Source: Galdieria sulphuraria (lineage: Eukaryota; Rhodophyta; Bangiophyceae; Galdieriales; Galdieriaceae). From it: DNA of 64,000 nt. The stretch is from the NCBI RefSeq assembly GCF_000341285.1, contig NW_005178472.1, positions 186,001 through 250,000 of the forward strand, in the 5' to 3' direction. Made by a program: the position numbers and the translations under genes. The notes under the pieces are model-generated. The model was not told where the DNA came from, made no database searches, and saw only the letters and a program-made list of their open reading frames with translations. This document shows, in pieces, positions 9,393 to 18,534 of the stretch (positions are counted from its first letter, which is position 1; each line of letters begins with the position of its first letter).

Positions 9393-10354
9393 TTCTTTTC
9401 GGTTCGCTGCTTTGGAGAAGCTGCTATAAAGAGAGGAGACGGCCCAGGAAGTAGTGGATTGAAATAAGGTCTATAGTTTCTGTCATCTTGATAAAGAAGT
9501 TTTCCTTCAATATCGAAGGTGGTTCTCACACTTTCTTCCCTTTCCTTTGCTATTCGAATTTCTTTCGCGTTCTTCTCTTCGACTTTCCTTTTTAGCTCCT
9601 CGTCTAACTGGTTGTAGGAAGTGAGATCAAAGTAATCTATATTCTCATCGAATACTTTCAGGCGTTCTGTTGGATTTCGTTCCAATTCCAGCAACCTTTC
9701 CTTTTTCGATAAAATTTCGTAGTCGATTTCGTCAAGTTCATCGCTGTCTGATGAGTCTTCTGTATACTCTGAAAATTCTCCATACCCTTCACTTCTAGTT
9801 GCCGCAAAAAGGCGATTTCTTCTGGAACGTGAACAGTTAACTACGGCCTCTTTAAATGTCTCGCTCCACAAAGTTTTACCAAAATTCTCCGAATCTTTTA
9901 CAGGTGACCAACCACAAAAATTGCAGCTACTCGTATGTTCCATAATCACTTTTCCACAGCAAATACAGTTTCGAATGAAGGGTACGTTGGAGTTCTCACT
10001 CTTCTCTGTGGAAGGAGAAAGTTTGCTTGACCCAGAATACAATTTTGACTTTTTGCGCCCTTTTGTTCTTTGAACTTTCTTATCGCTTTTGAGAATATTC
10101 TTATCATTATTTGAAGGCACAATTCTTTCGAGCTCCTCCTCGTCTGGTTTGGACCTTTGTTTTCCAAACAGTTCTTGGAGAAAAGTGTCAGTTTGTTCAC
10201 TTGTTCCCAGCAAACCACTGAGATATTCTTCAAGAACAGATTCATCTTCACACTGTAAGAGGTAGTCTACCAGCTCATCGACTTGTTTCAAGCCGAACTT
10301 GGCTAGTTGCTCAATCAACCATTCTCGTTGCTTCATCCAATCATTCGATGACAT
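9389..10354 (-). CDS. TRIP4: TRIP4/ASC-1-like zinc-finger protein
   Basis: Single exon, 321 residues. The centre has the C2HC5-type zinc finger of activating signal cointegrator 1 (NCICCGKVIMEHTSSCNFCG). An N-terminal helical region (KFGLKQVDELVDYLLQCEDESVLEEYLSGLLG) fits the TRIP4 N-terminal fold. The C-terminal part is charged, with an acidic run (DSSDSDELDEIDYE) and a long Lys/Glu/Arg helix, followed by a Tyr/Asp motif (LYQDDRNYRPYFNP) seen in TRIP4 proteins. No ASCH domain is present, as in several lower-eukaryote members. In animals TRIP4 is part of the ASC-1 complex with ASCC1-3, which splits collided ribosomes and assists alkylation repair. Plus- and minus-strand stops overlap with GatC. 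Confidence 0.8.
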   Translation of the reverse strand: MSSNDWMKQREWLIEQLAKFGLKQVDELVDYLLQCEDESVLEEYLSGLLGTSEQTDTFLQELFGKQRSKPDEEELERIVPSNNDKNILKSDKKVQRTKGRKKSKLYSGSSKLSPSTEKSENSNVPFIRNCICCGKVIMEHTSSCNFCGWSPVKDSENFGKTLWSETFKEAVVNCSRSRRNRLFAATRSEGYGEFSEYTEDSSDSDELDEIDYEILSKKERLLELERNPTERLKVFDENIDYFDLTSYNQLDEELKRKVEEKNAKEIRIAKEREESVRTTFDIEGKLLYQDDRNYRPYFNPLLPGPSPLFIAASPKQRTEKN

Positions 10355-10813
10355 TGTTTGGTGGTTTATTCTATGAATAAAAAATCAGTGTGGATCGAAG
10401 CATAAAGGACGTATTTGACTTAACGTTCAGCTGTCTTATGGTAATAACTGAATGTTTAGACATTGGATATTCTAACCTCATCTGTAACCATATTATGAAA
10501 TTCTATGTCGAGTAAAGGAAGGATTGCCATGATCCCTAGAAACAAACTTGATGAAGAATGAAAGTGACTTGTCATCTTATGTTGTTGCAAATACTAAAAC
10601 TGCTATTTTCCTCTACATTGCTTGAATAGAAGAAGAAACAGATGAACCTGGATTACAACGAAGTATGTACATCAGTGGAGAAACCCACTTTGCTCTAGTG
10701 AAAATATTAATAATATTATTATTACAGTATTTAGGAGACAAGTTACCTATTTATTTACAGTTGTTCAAACTGTTTTCACTTGTGCATTTTGAGAGAATTG
10801 ATTCGCGCCACTG
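10355..10813. other. Divergent intergenic region, no gene seen
   Basis: AT-rich spacer between two divergent start codons (TRIP4-like and the ferredoxin fusion). It contains an AT-rich run near 10707-10730. No convincing ORF, tRNA or snoRNA pair was found. It presumably carries both promoters. Confidence 0.5.
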
Positions 10814-11614
10814 ATGATTTCGGCGTTCGTGTTCCATTACTGTTCTTTCCGGAAACGTCCAATATGGAACAAGAGGCACTTTGAACCGAATCGTATAAAA
10901 TCATCGTTTTTAACAAGAAACGTAGCCTTTCGAGAGCGCGCAATTCGCGCTCTTTATTTAAGCGCACAGTTAGACGAAGAACTGTCCGAGAGTATCAACT
11001 CCGATATTGTAACACAGGAGACCAGAGCATACAACTCTTCTCAATATACAATCAGGGCGCCCGAGTGGTTTATCAAACTTCGTAACGAAAGAAAAAAAGA
11101 CTATGAGTTGAAGCCTGGTGAAATAGCCGTTCGTTTCATCAATACACCAACAGGAGAAGACATAGTTGTAGCAGCAAAACCTAGCGAGAATCTTATGGAC
11201 GTTGCTGATTCTGTTGGACTTAAGATCCCAAGATATTGTGAAACTGGGGTGTGTGGAACATGTACTGCAGAGTTGGAAGATTTATCTTCAGTGGATGGAA
11301 GAGTGGCGATTAGACCTTGCTGTACAGACGTTCATCTTCCGACTGGTTGTGACGAAATGGTTGTTGATGTATTCCACTGCCGGAACTTTTCTTCAGTGGT
11401 TGATTACACGGAGGAAGTTTTACAGAGTGATCGAAAGTTAACAAGGGATTGTACTACTTGCTTAGGTCAAGGCATCGTCTCTTGTTTTCCTTGTGGTGGC
11501 AGCGGTTTGTTATCGGACAGTGATGCTGAAGAGTTGTGTTGCTATTGTATGGGTCGAAAAATAACTCTGTGTCCAGACTGTCAGGGGAAAGGACTGACCA
11601 AAGTTCAGTGGTAG
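10814..11614 (+). CDS. [2Fe-2S] ferredoxin domain fused to a DnaJ/BSD2-type zinc finger
   Basis: Single exon, 266 residues. Residues 1 to about 85 are Ser/Arg/Phe-rich and look like a plastid transit peptide. Residues about 100-190 form a plant-type ferredoxin: EIAVRFINTPTGEDIVV, then the cluster loop YCETGVCGTCTAEL (C-x4-C-x2-C) and a later Cys-Cys pair (RPCCTD) that supplies the fourth ligand. The last ~60 residues hold four CxxC units (CTTCLGQG, CFPCGGSG, CCYCMGRK, CPDCQGKG), the pattern of DnaJ central domains and of the Rubisco-assembly factor BSD2. The combination suggests a plastid redox-linked chaperone or assembly factor, which is inference. All expected cluster cysteines are present. 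The gene is intronless and starts at the first ATG. Confidence 0.8.
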   Translation: MISAFVFHYCSFRKRPIWNKRHFEPNRIKSSFLTRNVAFRERAIRALYLSAQLDEELSESINSDIVTQETRAYNSSQYTIRAPEWFIKLRNERKKDYELKPGEIAVRFINTPTGEDIVVAAKPSENLMDVADSVGLKIPRYCETGVCGTCTAELEDLSSVDGRVAIRPCCTDVHLPTGCDEMVVDVFHCRNFSSVVDYTEEVLQSDRKLTRDCTTCLGQGIVSCFPCGGSGLLSDSDAEELCCYCMGRKITLCPDCQGKGLTKVQW

Positions 11615-11787
11615 CGCTATTTTATACGACAGGAACTGTTCATAGATAAATACAAATTATTATCAGTTGAAAGGACGGAATTTGACCATTTTTCTTAGAG
11701 GAAACAGTGAAAGTACTACAGAACGAATGAATTTTAATACTCTGTAAAGATGTTCAAGTTACTTAAATCGTCAAGAAGAATAAACCA

Positions 11788-13653
11788 CTATGAGGAAAAT
11801 GAATTCTTCAAAGTCGTCGAAGTCACCATTCGATTAGATTCATAGGAAGCCATCATTTCAGAGTTGTTTTCGATTTCGGAGCTTACTGTTTTGCCATATC
11901 TCATAATACGATACAGTTTGCTAATCAGACACAAATCATCATAATGAGCAGGTAAAGAAGAGTATTCTTCTATATCGTTGATATCCAACGCACATCGCTT
12001 CAAAAGTATAAATGCATATTGTTTCAGTAACATCTGGTACTTATCTGAAGATGAGCCGCTCTTTATCCTACATAAAATGACTTTTCTAAAAGTTGGGTTG
12101 CACTCTGATTGGCTGATATCTTCAGTCACTCCACACCACTTTGCAAATCTAGCAGCATAGCGCTTTCGAAGTTGTTCATATCTTTCGTCTTCACCTCGAA
12201 GACCACGACCACTGTACTCAGCCACAAATAGCAAAGCAATAATGGCACCTAAAAACATTAATGCCGCATACAACCACTGAATACGCCTCAAGCCAGACAT
12301 ATTCTCATTTCCATCACCAAAGGAAAGCCATATAGTAGGAAAGACAGTAGTTCCTACCACTGCTCCCATTTTTCCCAGAGCTGAAGATACACCATAGAGA
12401 GTTGCTCGAATTCTAGTAGGAAAGACTTCTGCAGGTAACAAGTAAATAGGAGAATATATGAAGTAATTGAAAAAGCTAACAAATGTCGTCCAAATAATAT
12501 ATGCCACCGGCTTTTTTGCCAACATGTAGAAGAAGCCAGCCGTTATTAGTTGTCCAACAGCTTGTGAAGTCCATCCAAAGCATTCTGTTTTGCGCCTTCC
12601 TAATCTGTCCACTACAAACGCAGCAAGTGCAGGAGCCCAAATAAACACAGCTCCTTCTGCAAGAGAGATCCAAATGGACTTGAAAAGAGATGCGCCAATA
12701 ACAACCTCAAGTATGAGATTTCCAAAATATCCTCGAGTATAAGCTATCCAGTCAAATAACCACCACGAAATGCAAGTTCCTACAAGCCGAATCGAGAAAT
12801 GCTTAAAGATGACGAAGAAATCCAATACGTCGTATTTCCCCTTTCGCCTACTCATATCTTGCTGAAACAGTAACGAATCACTCATTCGAAGTCGATATGC
12901 AAGTACAACGAATGCTGGCACCATTGCCACACCAAAAGTTACTCGAACTACCACCTGCCACTTGCAACCAGAGACAGCTCCAAGATATGCATCTCTACAA
13001 GCAGCAGCAACAATGATCAGCTGAATGATGAAAGGCAAATAGTTCCCAATAGTCTCCATGAAGATTACCAACAATGACACTCTTCGTCCTCTGTTCTTCA
13101 CATTAACTTCGTCACTATCTTCTGTAATGTTTGGAACATTACAAGTATACTCTCCTCCCATACCAAGTCCAGCAACACCAAGACCAATAATTTGCATCCA
13201 AATCATTCCTTCATGAGTTTTTCCATTGGCTGCAGTACCAATTATGTTCCCTAATATGACTAGACAAGAACACATTACGAGACCCTTCTTTCTCCCAAAA
13301 AAGTCAGCAATGAAACCAAATATGATCAAACCAAACATAACTCCATAGACCAGTGCTGTATTGTATGCTGCTTGTAAAGTAGCGCTATGTGCAAAACTCG
13401 AGAACATATCGGCGTACAAGGTGAAAGGAACAATGTTTACATCGTACATGTAACCATTAATAAGAAAACCCATTGCAGTTCCCAAAGCATTAAACCGCAA
13501 ATATGCCTTTTTGTCTTTTTCTTCTTGGTTCTCTTCCTTTCTGGGTGCCTTAGTTGAGCCAAGCTCCTCTTCTAGTCTCGAAGATATTGGTTCAAGGTCG
13601 GCTTGAATTGCTTCTTCCTGCTGAAATTCAGATCCCTTATTTATATAGGACAT
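11788..13653 (-). CDS. MFS transporter, phosphate/sugar symporter-like
   Basis: Single exon, 621 residues from the first ATG (MSYINKGSEF); the longer frame begins with TTG. About 12 hydrophobic segments are present, with the MFS loop signatures FGFIADFFGRKKG between helices 2 and 3 and FVVDRLGRRKT in the second half. The block LGVAGLGMGGEYTCNVPN resembles the PHS (phosphate:H+) and related sugar/metabolite symporters. A charged N-terminal tail of ~60 residues and a ~120-residue polar C-terminal tail are cytosolic by prediction. Cyanidiophytes have large numbers of MFS uptake systems for heterotrophic growth. The substrate cannot be told from the sequence. Confidence 0.8.
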   Translation of the reverse strand: MSYINKGSEFQQEEAIQADLEPISSRLEEELGSTKAPRKEENQEEKDKKAYLRFNALGTAMGFLINGYMYDVNIVPFTLYADMFSSFAHSATLQAAYNTALVYGVMFGLIIFGFIADFFGRKKGLVMCSCLVILGNIIGTAANGKTHEGMIWMQIIGLGVAGLGMGGEYTCNVPNITEDSDEVNVKNRGRRVSLLVIFMETIGNYLPFIIQLIIVAAACRDAYLGAVSGCKWQVVVRVTFGVAMVPAFVVLAYRLRMSDSLLFQQDMSRRKGKYDVLDFFVIFKHFSIRLVGTCISWWLFDWIAYTRGYFGNLILEVVIGASLFKSIWISLAEGAVFIWAPALAAFVVDRLGRRKTECFGWTSQAVGQLITAGFFYMLAKKPVAYIIWTTFVSFFNYFIYSPIYLLPAEVFPTRIRATLYGVSSALGKMGAVVGTTVFPTIWLSFGDGNENMSGLRRIQWLYAALMFLGAIIALLFVAEYSGRGLRGEDERYEQLRKRYAARFAKWCGVTEDISQSECNPTFRKVILCRIKSGSSSDKYQMLLKQYAFILLKRCALDINDIEEYSSLPAHYDDLCLISKLYRIMRYGKTVSSEIENNSEMMASYESNRMVTSTTLKNSFSS

Positions 13654-13732
13654 TTTAAAATTATGGTAAATTGCTTGATTGCTCTTTTTCAACAATCAAC
13701 GATGATTATGAAAGTAGATTTATTTCTGTCCT

Positions 13733-13740
13733 TTATATAA
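13733..13740 (+). promoter_or_regulatory. Possible TATA box
   Basis: TATATAAG lies 80 bp downstream of the MFS start on the other strand and about 35 bp upstream of the first plus-strand ATG at 13775. Position and sequence fit a core promoter for the small gene that follows. It could equally be chance in AT-rich DNA. Confidence 0.3.
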
Positions 13741-13774
13741 GATCTTTGACCTTTCCGTTTGCCCAAGGGAGATC

Positions 13775-14048
13775 CATGTGGACATTCCATTCGTGGAGTG
13801 ATAATTTGTATTGAAGACTTGTGTCGTGTTGACAAAATTGATCGCCTTGCTATTCTTGCAACAGTCTTGCTATGGCATTAGTTAGTAATTCCCCAAAAGT
13901 TGAAAGCCTTCAAGGTTTGAGAACTATTTGCTTGTTATACGGGGGGACATCAGGTCCTTCTGTCTTGTATCGATGGTGCCACTTTATTCAAAGGGTATTC
14001 CTAGAAAATGAAAGCTTTTCCTTGAGTAGAAGTCTTTTGAAGCTGTAA
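13775..14048 (+). CDS. Small spliced ORF of unknown function (tentative)
   Basis: An open frame from an ATG at 13872 encodes MALVSNSPKVESLQGLRT and on to a stop at 14046, 58 codons. A GT..AG intron of 57 nt (5' site GTATTG, 3' site CAACAG) would join it in frame to an upstream ATG at 13775 (MWTFHSWSDN), giving about 70 residues. A TATA-like element precedes it. No family is recognised. It ends about 95 bp before FAN1, so it could instead be part of a FAN1 5' leader. Confidence 0.3.
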
Positions 14049-14142
14049 AAACTTTCTTTGAAAAAGAAGTTTGCTACAAAAGAGGATAAAGGAGATTTAT
14101 AGTGCATTCTTCTCCATCCCAAAGAATTTTTGAAATTTTCGA

Positions 14143-16617
14143 ATGCCATGGAAGCAACAAAGAACCTTGACAGATGTTTTGCGTCACGCGAAGGTCAGGT
14201 CCCTTAGTTTTCGTTGCGCTAATGGCTCTCCCTCGAAGGTTGTGTCTTGTCCGTCTTGTAGTCGACCTATTTCCGCTTCCCATATAAACGATCACTTGGA
14301 TAGGTGTTTACAAGTTAACGTGGAGACTTCAACAAAGAACGCGCTTGAAGTATATTCGGAAGAAGTTGAAGCGTCTATCCAAAGGTGCCAGTGTAAGGAA
14401 AATTTTTCTGGTGGAGACGGAAGCCTTAAAACATCGAGTGTTCCAAAAGATCCGGAGGTGGACAGAGAAGATAGTGAGTCACCCAATAACGAGAAATTGT
14501 CAGTTCAAATGACAGTTTTCAAACATATTTTATCATACTCCCTCTTCAATTACTCTGAGCTGTTGACAGAAGACGAGAAACAAGTCGCCCAGCAAGTTTA
14601 CACTTTGCCACTGCGTTTGCAAAACTTATTTCGAAATATCTTAAGTAGGAAGAGCAAAAGCTGGCATTCTATCAGGGAGTTTTCCAATCTCCGCTACAAT
14701 GATTCTTATTATTCTGAGGATGACTTCTATTTATTGCAGAATCTTGCTCTCATCCAACCCTTCCACTTTCAGTTCTTTTGTCATTTAGCAGAAACATTGG
14801 ATATCTTGAGTTTACTGAATGTAAAAGAACTAAAACAAGCTTTTCGATTAATGTTTTTTCGTAACGTAGATTATAAGGGTAAAGAAAAACTTGTATCAGA
14901 TCTTTGTAAATATCTCTCGCAGGAAGCAGTTATTTATGGTATACAACGGAAGTTGAATGGACACAGCCCTCGAAAGGATTGTTGGAGCTACATTTTGTCG
15001 CAGCTTGGATACGTTTTCCGAGTGCCAGACGAGATAGCAATACTCTTTGATAACCTATGCCGATTGTGCTGTATTCAGAGTTTCCCTGAAACTCCTTTGA
15101 TTCTTTTAGCTGCAATGGATAAGCTGAAATTTCCACGGTATGCAAACAATATTTAGTGTTTAGAGAAGCTTTAAAATTATTTAGTTATATCTGTTCCTGC
15201 ACACGTCCCATATTTTTATCAAGAGATGCTTTTCTTGAATTCACTCAAGCAGAGAGGGAAGAAGAAATCTTCACTGCAGCACTTGATAGTGGATTAGAAG
15301 ACACCGTTGTGGAGATTTCTTCCAAGGCACATATCATGCTTGAAAATTATCGTCAAGCATTTATAGACAAGGAATCGGTTAAGGGAGAATTGTCGCTACC
15401 TTCGTTGGAACAAGTCGTCCATCCTGTGTTTAAAGTATTCAGTGGTTTATGGATTTTTTGTAATATTTGCTGGCATTCTATTGTCTTTTTGGAACGACGA
15501 AAGGATTTTGAGACAAGTATTAGACGTTTGTTCCTGTTACTTGAATTCAAGGAGATGTGTTCTCATCGTCGAGGTAGATACTGGAACAGGCTTTCACTTG
15601 ACATATTGCATTCTGGGGGTTGCGTTCTAGACGCGCTTAAAGCATGTAAGCAAGCACTGGAGGATGAACATCTTAATGATGGAGAACGTGTAACTATTGC
15701 AAGGAGAGCTGCTCGCTTGATACGCATTGCTAGACGAAAGGGCGAATTGGAAAATTCTTCCATTCTTATTCGAGAATTAAGGAAATTGTTAAGTTACTCT
15801 TTCTTGAATAATCATATCCGACATTGGCATTCCTTACCGGAGGATGTCATTGTGGGAAGACCTGTAAGTTGGTCAAAATACAGAAGGAATCAATTCTTTG
15901 GATACAATGATCAGCTTTTGAGCGTAGAAGAACTTTGCTTGGAACACTATGCTCTTCAAGGATGGAATGGCATTCACTGTGAAGGTAGTCTTATGAATAC
16001 TCTATTTGGAATATTCTTTTGGAATATTTTATTCATGGACATTTCGGATGTCTTTCAAAATGAGTATCAGAGGGCTCCGCTTGATTTGGGTAAGAAAATA
16101 ACTTTTGTTTTGTTTCTTAGTGCTTAACCTGATACAAAAAAGGTACAGAAGCTTTCTACAATTCGCGTTCAAGTGCAGTTGAGCAAAGACTTTTGGAAAT
16201 TCGCCATTACGACAAGAAAGATATATTTCGCGAAGTGCTTACTGTTTTTCAGGAACATGGCTTTGAAGGTAAGCAATTTCAAGTAGGTATCACACTGCTG
16301 TTGATGTGAAACTTTAAGAATGCGTTGGAGTGAATTGGTTGATCCTTGGCTCCATGGAAACTCTTGCTTTGGTTGCTAGCTTGATTCCTTCACCAGTATT
16401 GGCTGGTTGTTTTGAAAAATTATCTAAGAACTATAAATATTGGTCAGGTGGTCAACCCGATTTATTTCTTTGGAGAGAACTTCCAGAGGAACAAGTGAAG
16501 TTTGTAGAGGTAAAAGGGCCTTCGGATAAGTTATCCGAACGGCAACACTTTTGGATATGTTTATTATTGAGTTTTGGAGCAAACGCCTCTGTTGCAAAAG
16601 TGAGACCAGAGCATTAG
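14143..16617 (+). CDS. FAN1: FAN1 structure-specific nuclease
   Basis: Four exons: 14143-15137, 15185-16089, 16143-16268 and 16319-16617. The first intron was set to 47 nt because this restores the conserved FPRYICSCTRPIFLSRDAF. The N-terminus has a UBZ4-like finger (CPSCSRPISASHINDHLDRC), which binds ubiquitinated FANCD2 in animals. The middle shows the TPR-like helical region (FLERRKDFETSIRRL, then SHRRGRYWNRLSLDILHSGG). The C-terminus is a VRR-NUC nuclease: CVGVNW, GGQPDLFLW and FVEVKGPSDKLSERQ, which contain the metal-binding Asp, Glu and Lys of the PD-(D/E)xK fold. FAN1 trims 5' flaps and unhooks interstrand DNA cross-links. No SAP motif is obvious but a helical segment (NVKELKQAFRLM) lies where it would be. 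Confidence 0.9.
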
Positions 16618-16980
16618 AAGGAAGTCATCATTAGAGTCGTCTCTCATAACATTTAAGATAACGTCATTCGTTGTATTTTTATAACCTCCGAAATTGTCTC
16701 AGGTCAACTGTAAATAATTCTGTTTCACTCTTGTCGTACTCTTTTTTTTTCGATATCATCACTAATCGACTATGAACGAATCATTGGCCAGTGTATTCTT
16801 CAAGAGTTAGTTCAATTGCCAAATATCCAATTCTTTCATTGATCTCGTATGATAGTATAATGGCAACTATGAATCGATTCAAGAACTTTGGTGTGTGATT
16901 GGAAGAGCGACTTTCTGTCAAAATTGGCGATACACTCAAACATACTCGTACTTTCATTTTTATTGATGTGAAGGCAGAAA
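16618..16980. other. Spacer without a recognisable gene
   Basis: AT-rich sequence following the FAN1 stop. It includes a T-run near 16742-16750. I see no ORF with coding character; it is likely 3' UTR plus the promoter of the small gene at 16981. Confidence 0.5.
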
Positions 16981-17332
16981 ATGAGGAGAAGCTACTCTTT
17001 CAAAATTATGCATGACCCGCGCAAACCTTGTTGGAGTAGACGACTTTTCCGAGGTCTTTGGTTTCGAGGTAAGAAACAGTTTTTACAAAAAAATCTCTTC
17101 TCACGCAACGAATGTAGAGCGAAGAAAGCGCCGTGTTGAACGAGATTACGGCACTCTACCCTCTCCAGCACCTTTGAATTCATATACAATTTATGGTGGA
17201 GCAACAGAAGCTTTCCTTCTGTCGGCTTTTCTCAGCTTCCTTGTATTAAGACTAACAGATGTAAAGGTAGGATCTCGTTTTTGAGGTAATTTTTGGTAAC
17301 TGCTGGGCTTTTAGGACTTGTTCGGTCTGTAG
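16981..17332 (+). CDS. Small single-pass membrane protein, unknown
   Basis: Three exons, 16981-17068, 17118-17266 and 17315-17332, spliced with 49- and 48-nt introns (GTAAGA..GTAG and GTAGGA..TTAG). The model predicts about 84 residues: a strongly basic N-terminus (WSRRLFRGLWFRERRKRRVERD), then a conserved-looking segment SYTIYGGATEAFLLSAFLSF with a hydrophobic helix, and the tail LRLTDVKDLFGL. An organelle membrane protein is plausible from the basic leader and single helix. I do not recognise a family. A second in-frame ATG exists at residue 10. The next gene starts 70 bp downstream. Confidence 0.5.
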
Positions 17333-17402
17333 TCTTCGTCTCAACTGAAAATAAAACTTGAATGTGGTTATTTGTTTTTAATTGGAAAGTGTTTTGGTAC
17401 AC

Positions 17403-18534
17403 ATGGAAAAGAGTCAACAAATAAATTCAGACAGCTCTGAGAAACTTGACCAAAAAGACTCTAAAGAGAGAGTAACACAACATGTAGAGCAACAAACAGA
17501 AGAACAAAGTCGCAAGTCCAATTATCTCGTTTTAGACTGGTCGGAAGAAAGCTTGGAGCCTGTTTCTGCTGATTCTTACGTATTTTCGACTGAACAAGCC
17601 CTAGCAGCACTTACAATTTCCAACGAGAAGCCTAACATAAAATTGGACTCTAAAAAAGATGAGCGGCAAGAACGGTGCAGAACTTGCCTCCCAGGATCGA
17701 AGAATGTTCTGACTGCACCCTCTGTGAGAATTTCAGAAGACAGTGGTAAGATAGATGACAAATCTAACAAAGTTGAGGAGCACCACACGGCCCCCTTGGA
17801 AGATTTGAACTTAGCAACTACAACAGTAACGGCGATTGAAGGAAGAGGAAAGAAAACGTCTGCACCGAAGCAAACAACGCAAACTGTTGAGAGAGGTGCT
17901 TGGAAGGAAGAATGGTTGTCGAAGGGCATCAAAGCTTTTGAAATTTCTTGTAGAAGTTCAGATGCAAAACTTTGTGAAGTGAAAGACATTCTTCGTCTGC
18001 CTGGATTACTGTTCGTTGATATTGACAAGGACACCTTTATTGCTGCGTATCGGTCAGTAGAAAAGGGTTAGTAGTGAAACCTCAATTGCTGCCTTCATAC
18101 ACTAAATTATCACAGCACAACGTAGTATTACACGTCTGTCGACAACCTTGGCTTTGACAATTACTCCTATCATGGAAGCAAGTGAGAAGTCACAGAAAAT
18201 ATTTTTGGGTAAGAGAAATGTTCAATAGTTTGCTAGTTTTTGAATGACCTTTGTGTTTTAGAGAAATGCCCTCCTTCCAATCGACCACCGAAAACAACTG
18301 TTGTAGCGGAAAGACTGATCTTTCGGTCACTTGGCCTTTCCACGGCAGCAGCAAGTGGTAAAACTGTTGAACGCTAACGTAGAGAGTTTTCTGTAGACCA
18401 TTTGAATATAACCGATATTCCCCATTTGCTGAGCAGATGAAGAGTTCCGCGAGGCGATTTTCCTATCGAAAGGAAACGACCATTATGAACAAGTCAAGTC
18501 ATTTGTAACCTTTCAAAGGTGCTTGACCATTTAG
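17403..18534 (+). CDS. Hypothetical protein, possibly R3HCC1-like
   Basis: Four exons, 17403-18066, 18116-18208, 18262-18357 and 18437-18534, sum to 316 residues in one frame. The first 180 residues are polar and disordered. From about residue 165 there is a folded-looking part: WKEEWLSKGIKAFEI, a segment LPGLLFVDIDKDTFIAAYRS, then AQRSITRLSTTLALTITP and a C-terminal EEFREAIFLSKG. The order (Trp/acidic lead, RNP-like strand, Ala/Arg helix) is reminiscent of the RRM-like C-terminal domain of R3HCC1 proteins, but the resemblance is weak. The last exon overlaps the 3' end of the convergent nucleotidyltransferase gene by 36 bp. Start chosen at the first ATG; the longer frame uses TTG. Confidence 0.55.

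Noticed and set aside
15138-15163. A 26-nt intron in FAN1
   Set aside because: A 47-nt intron (15138-15184) keeps the frame and restores the conserved FPRYICS...RPIF block.
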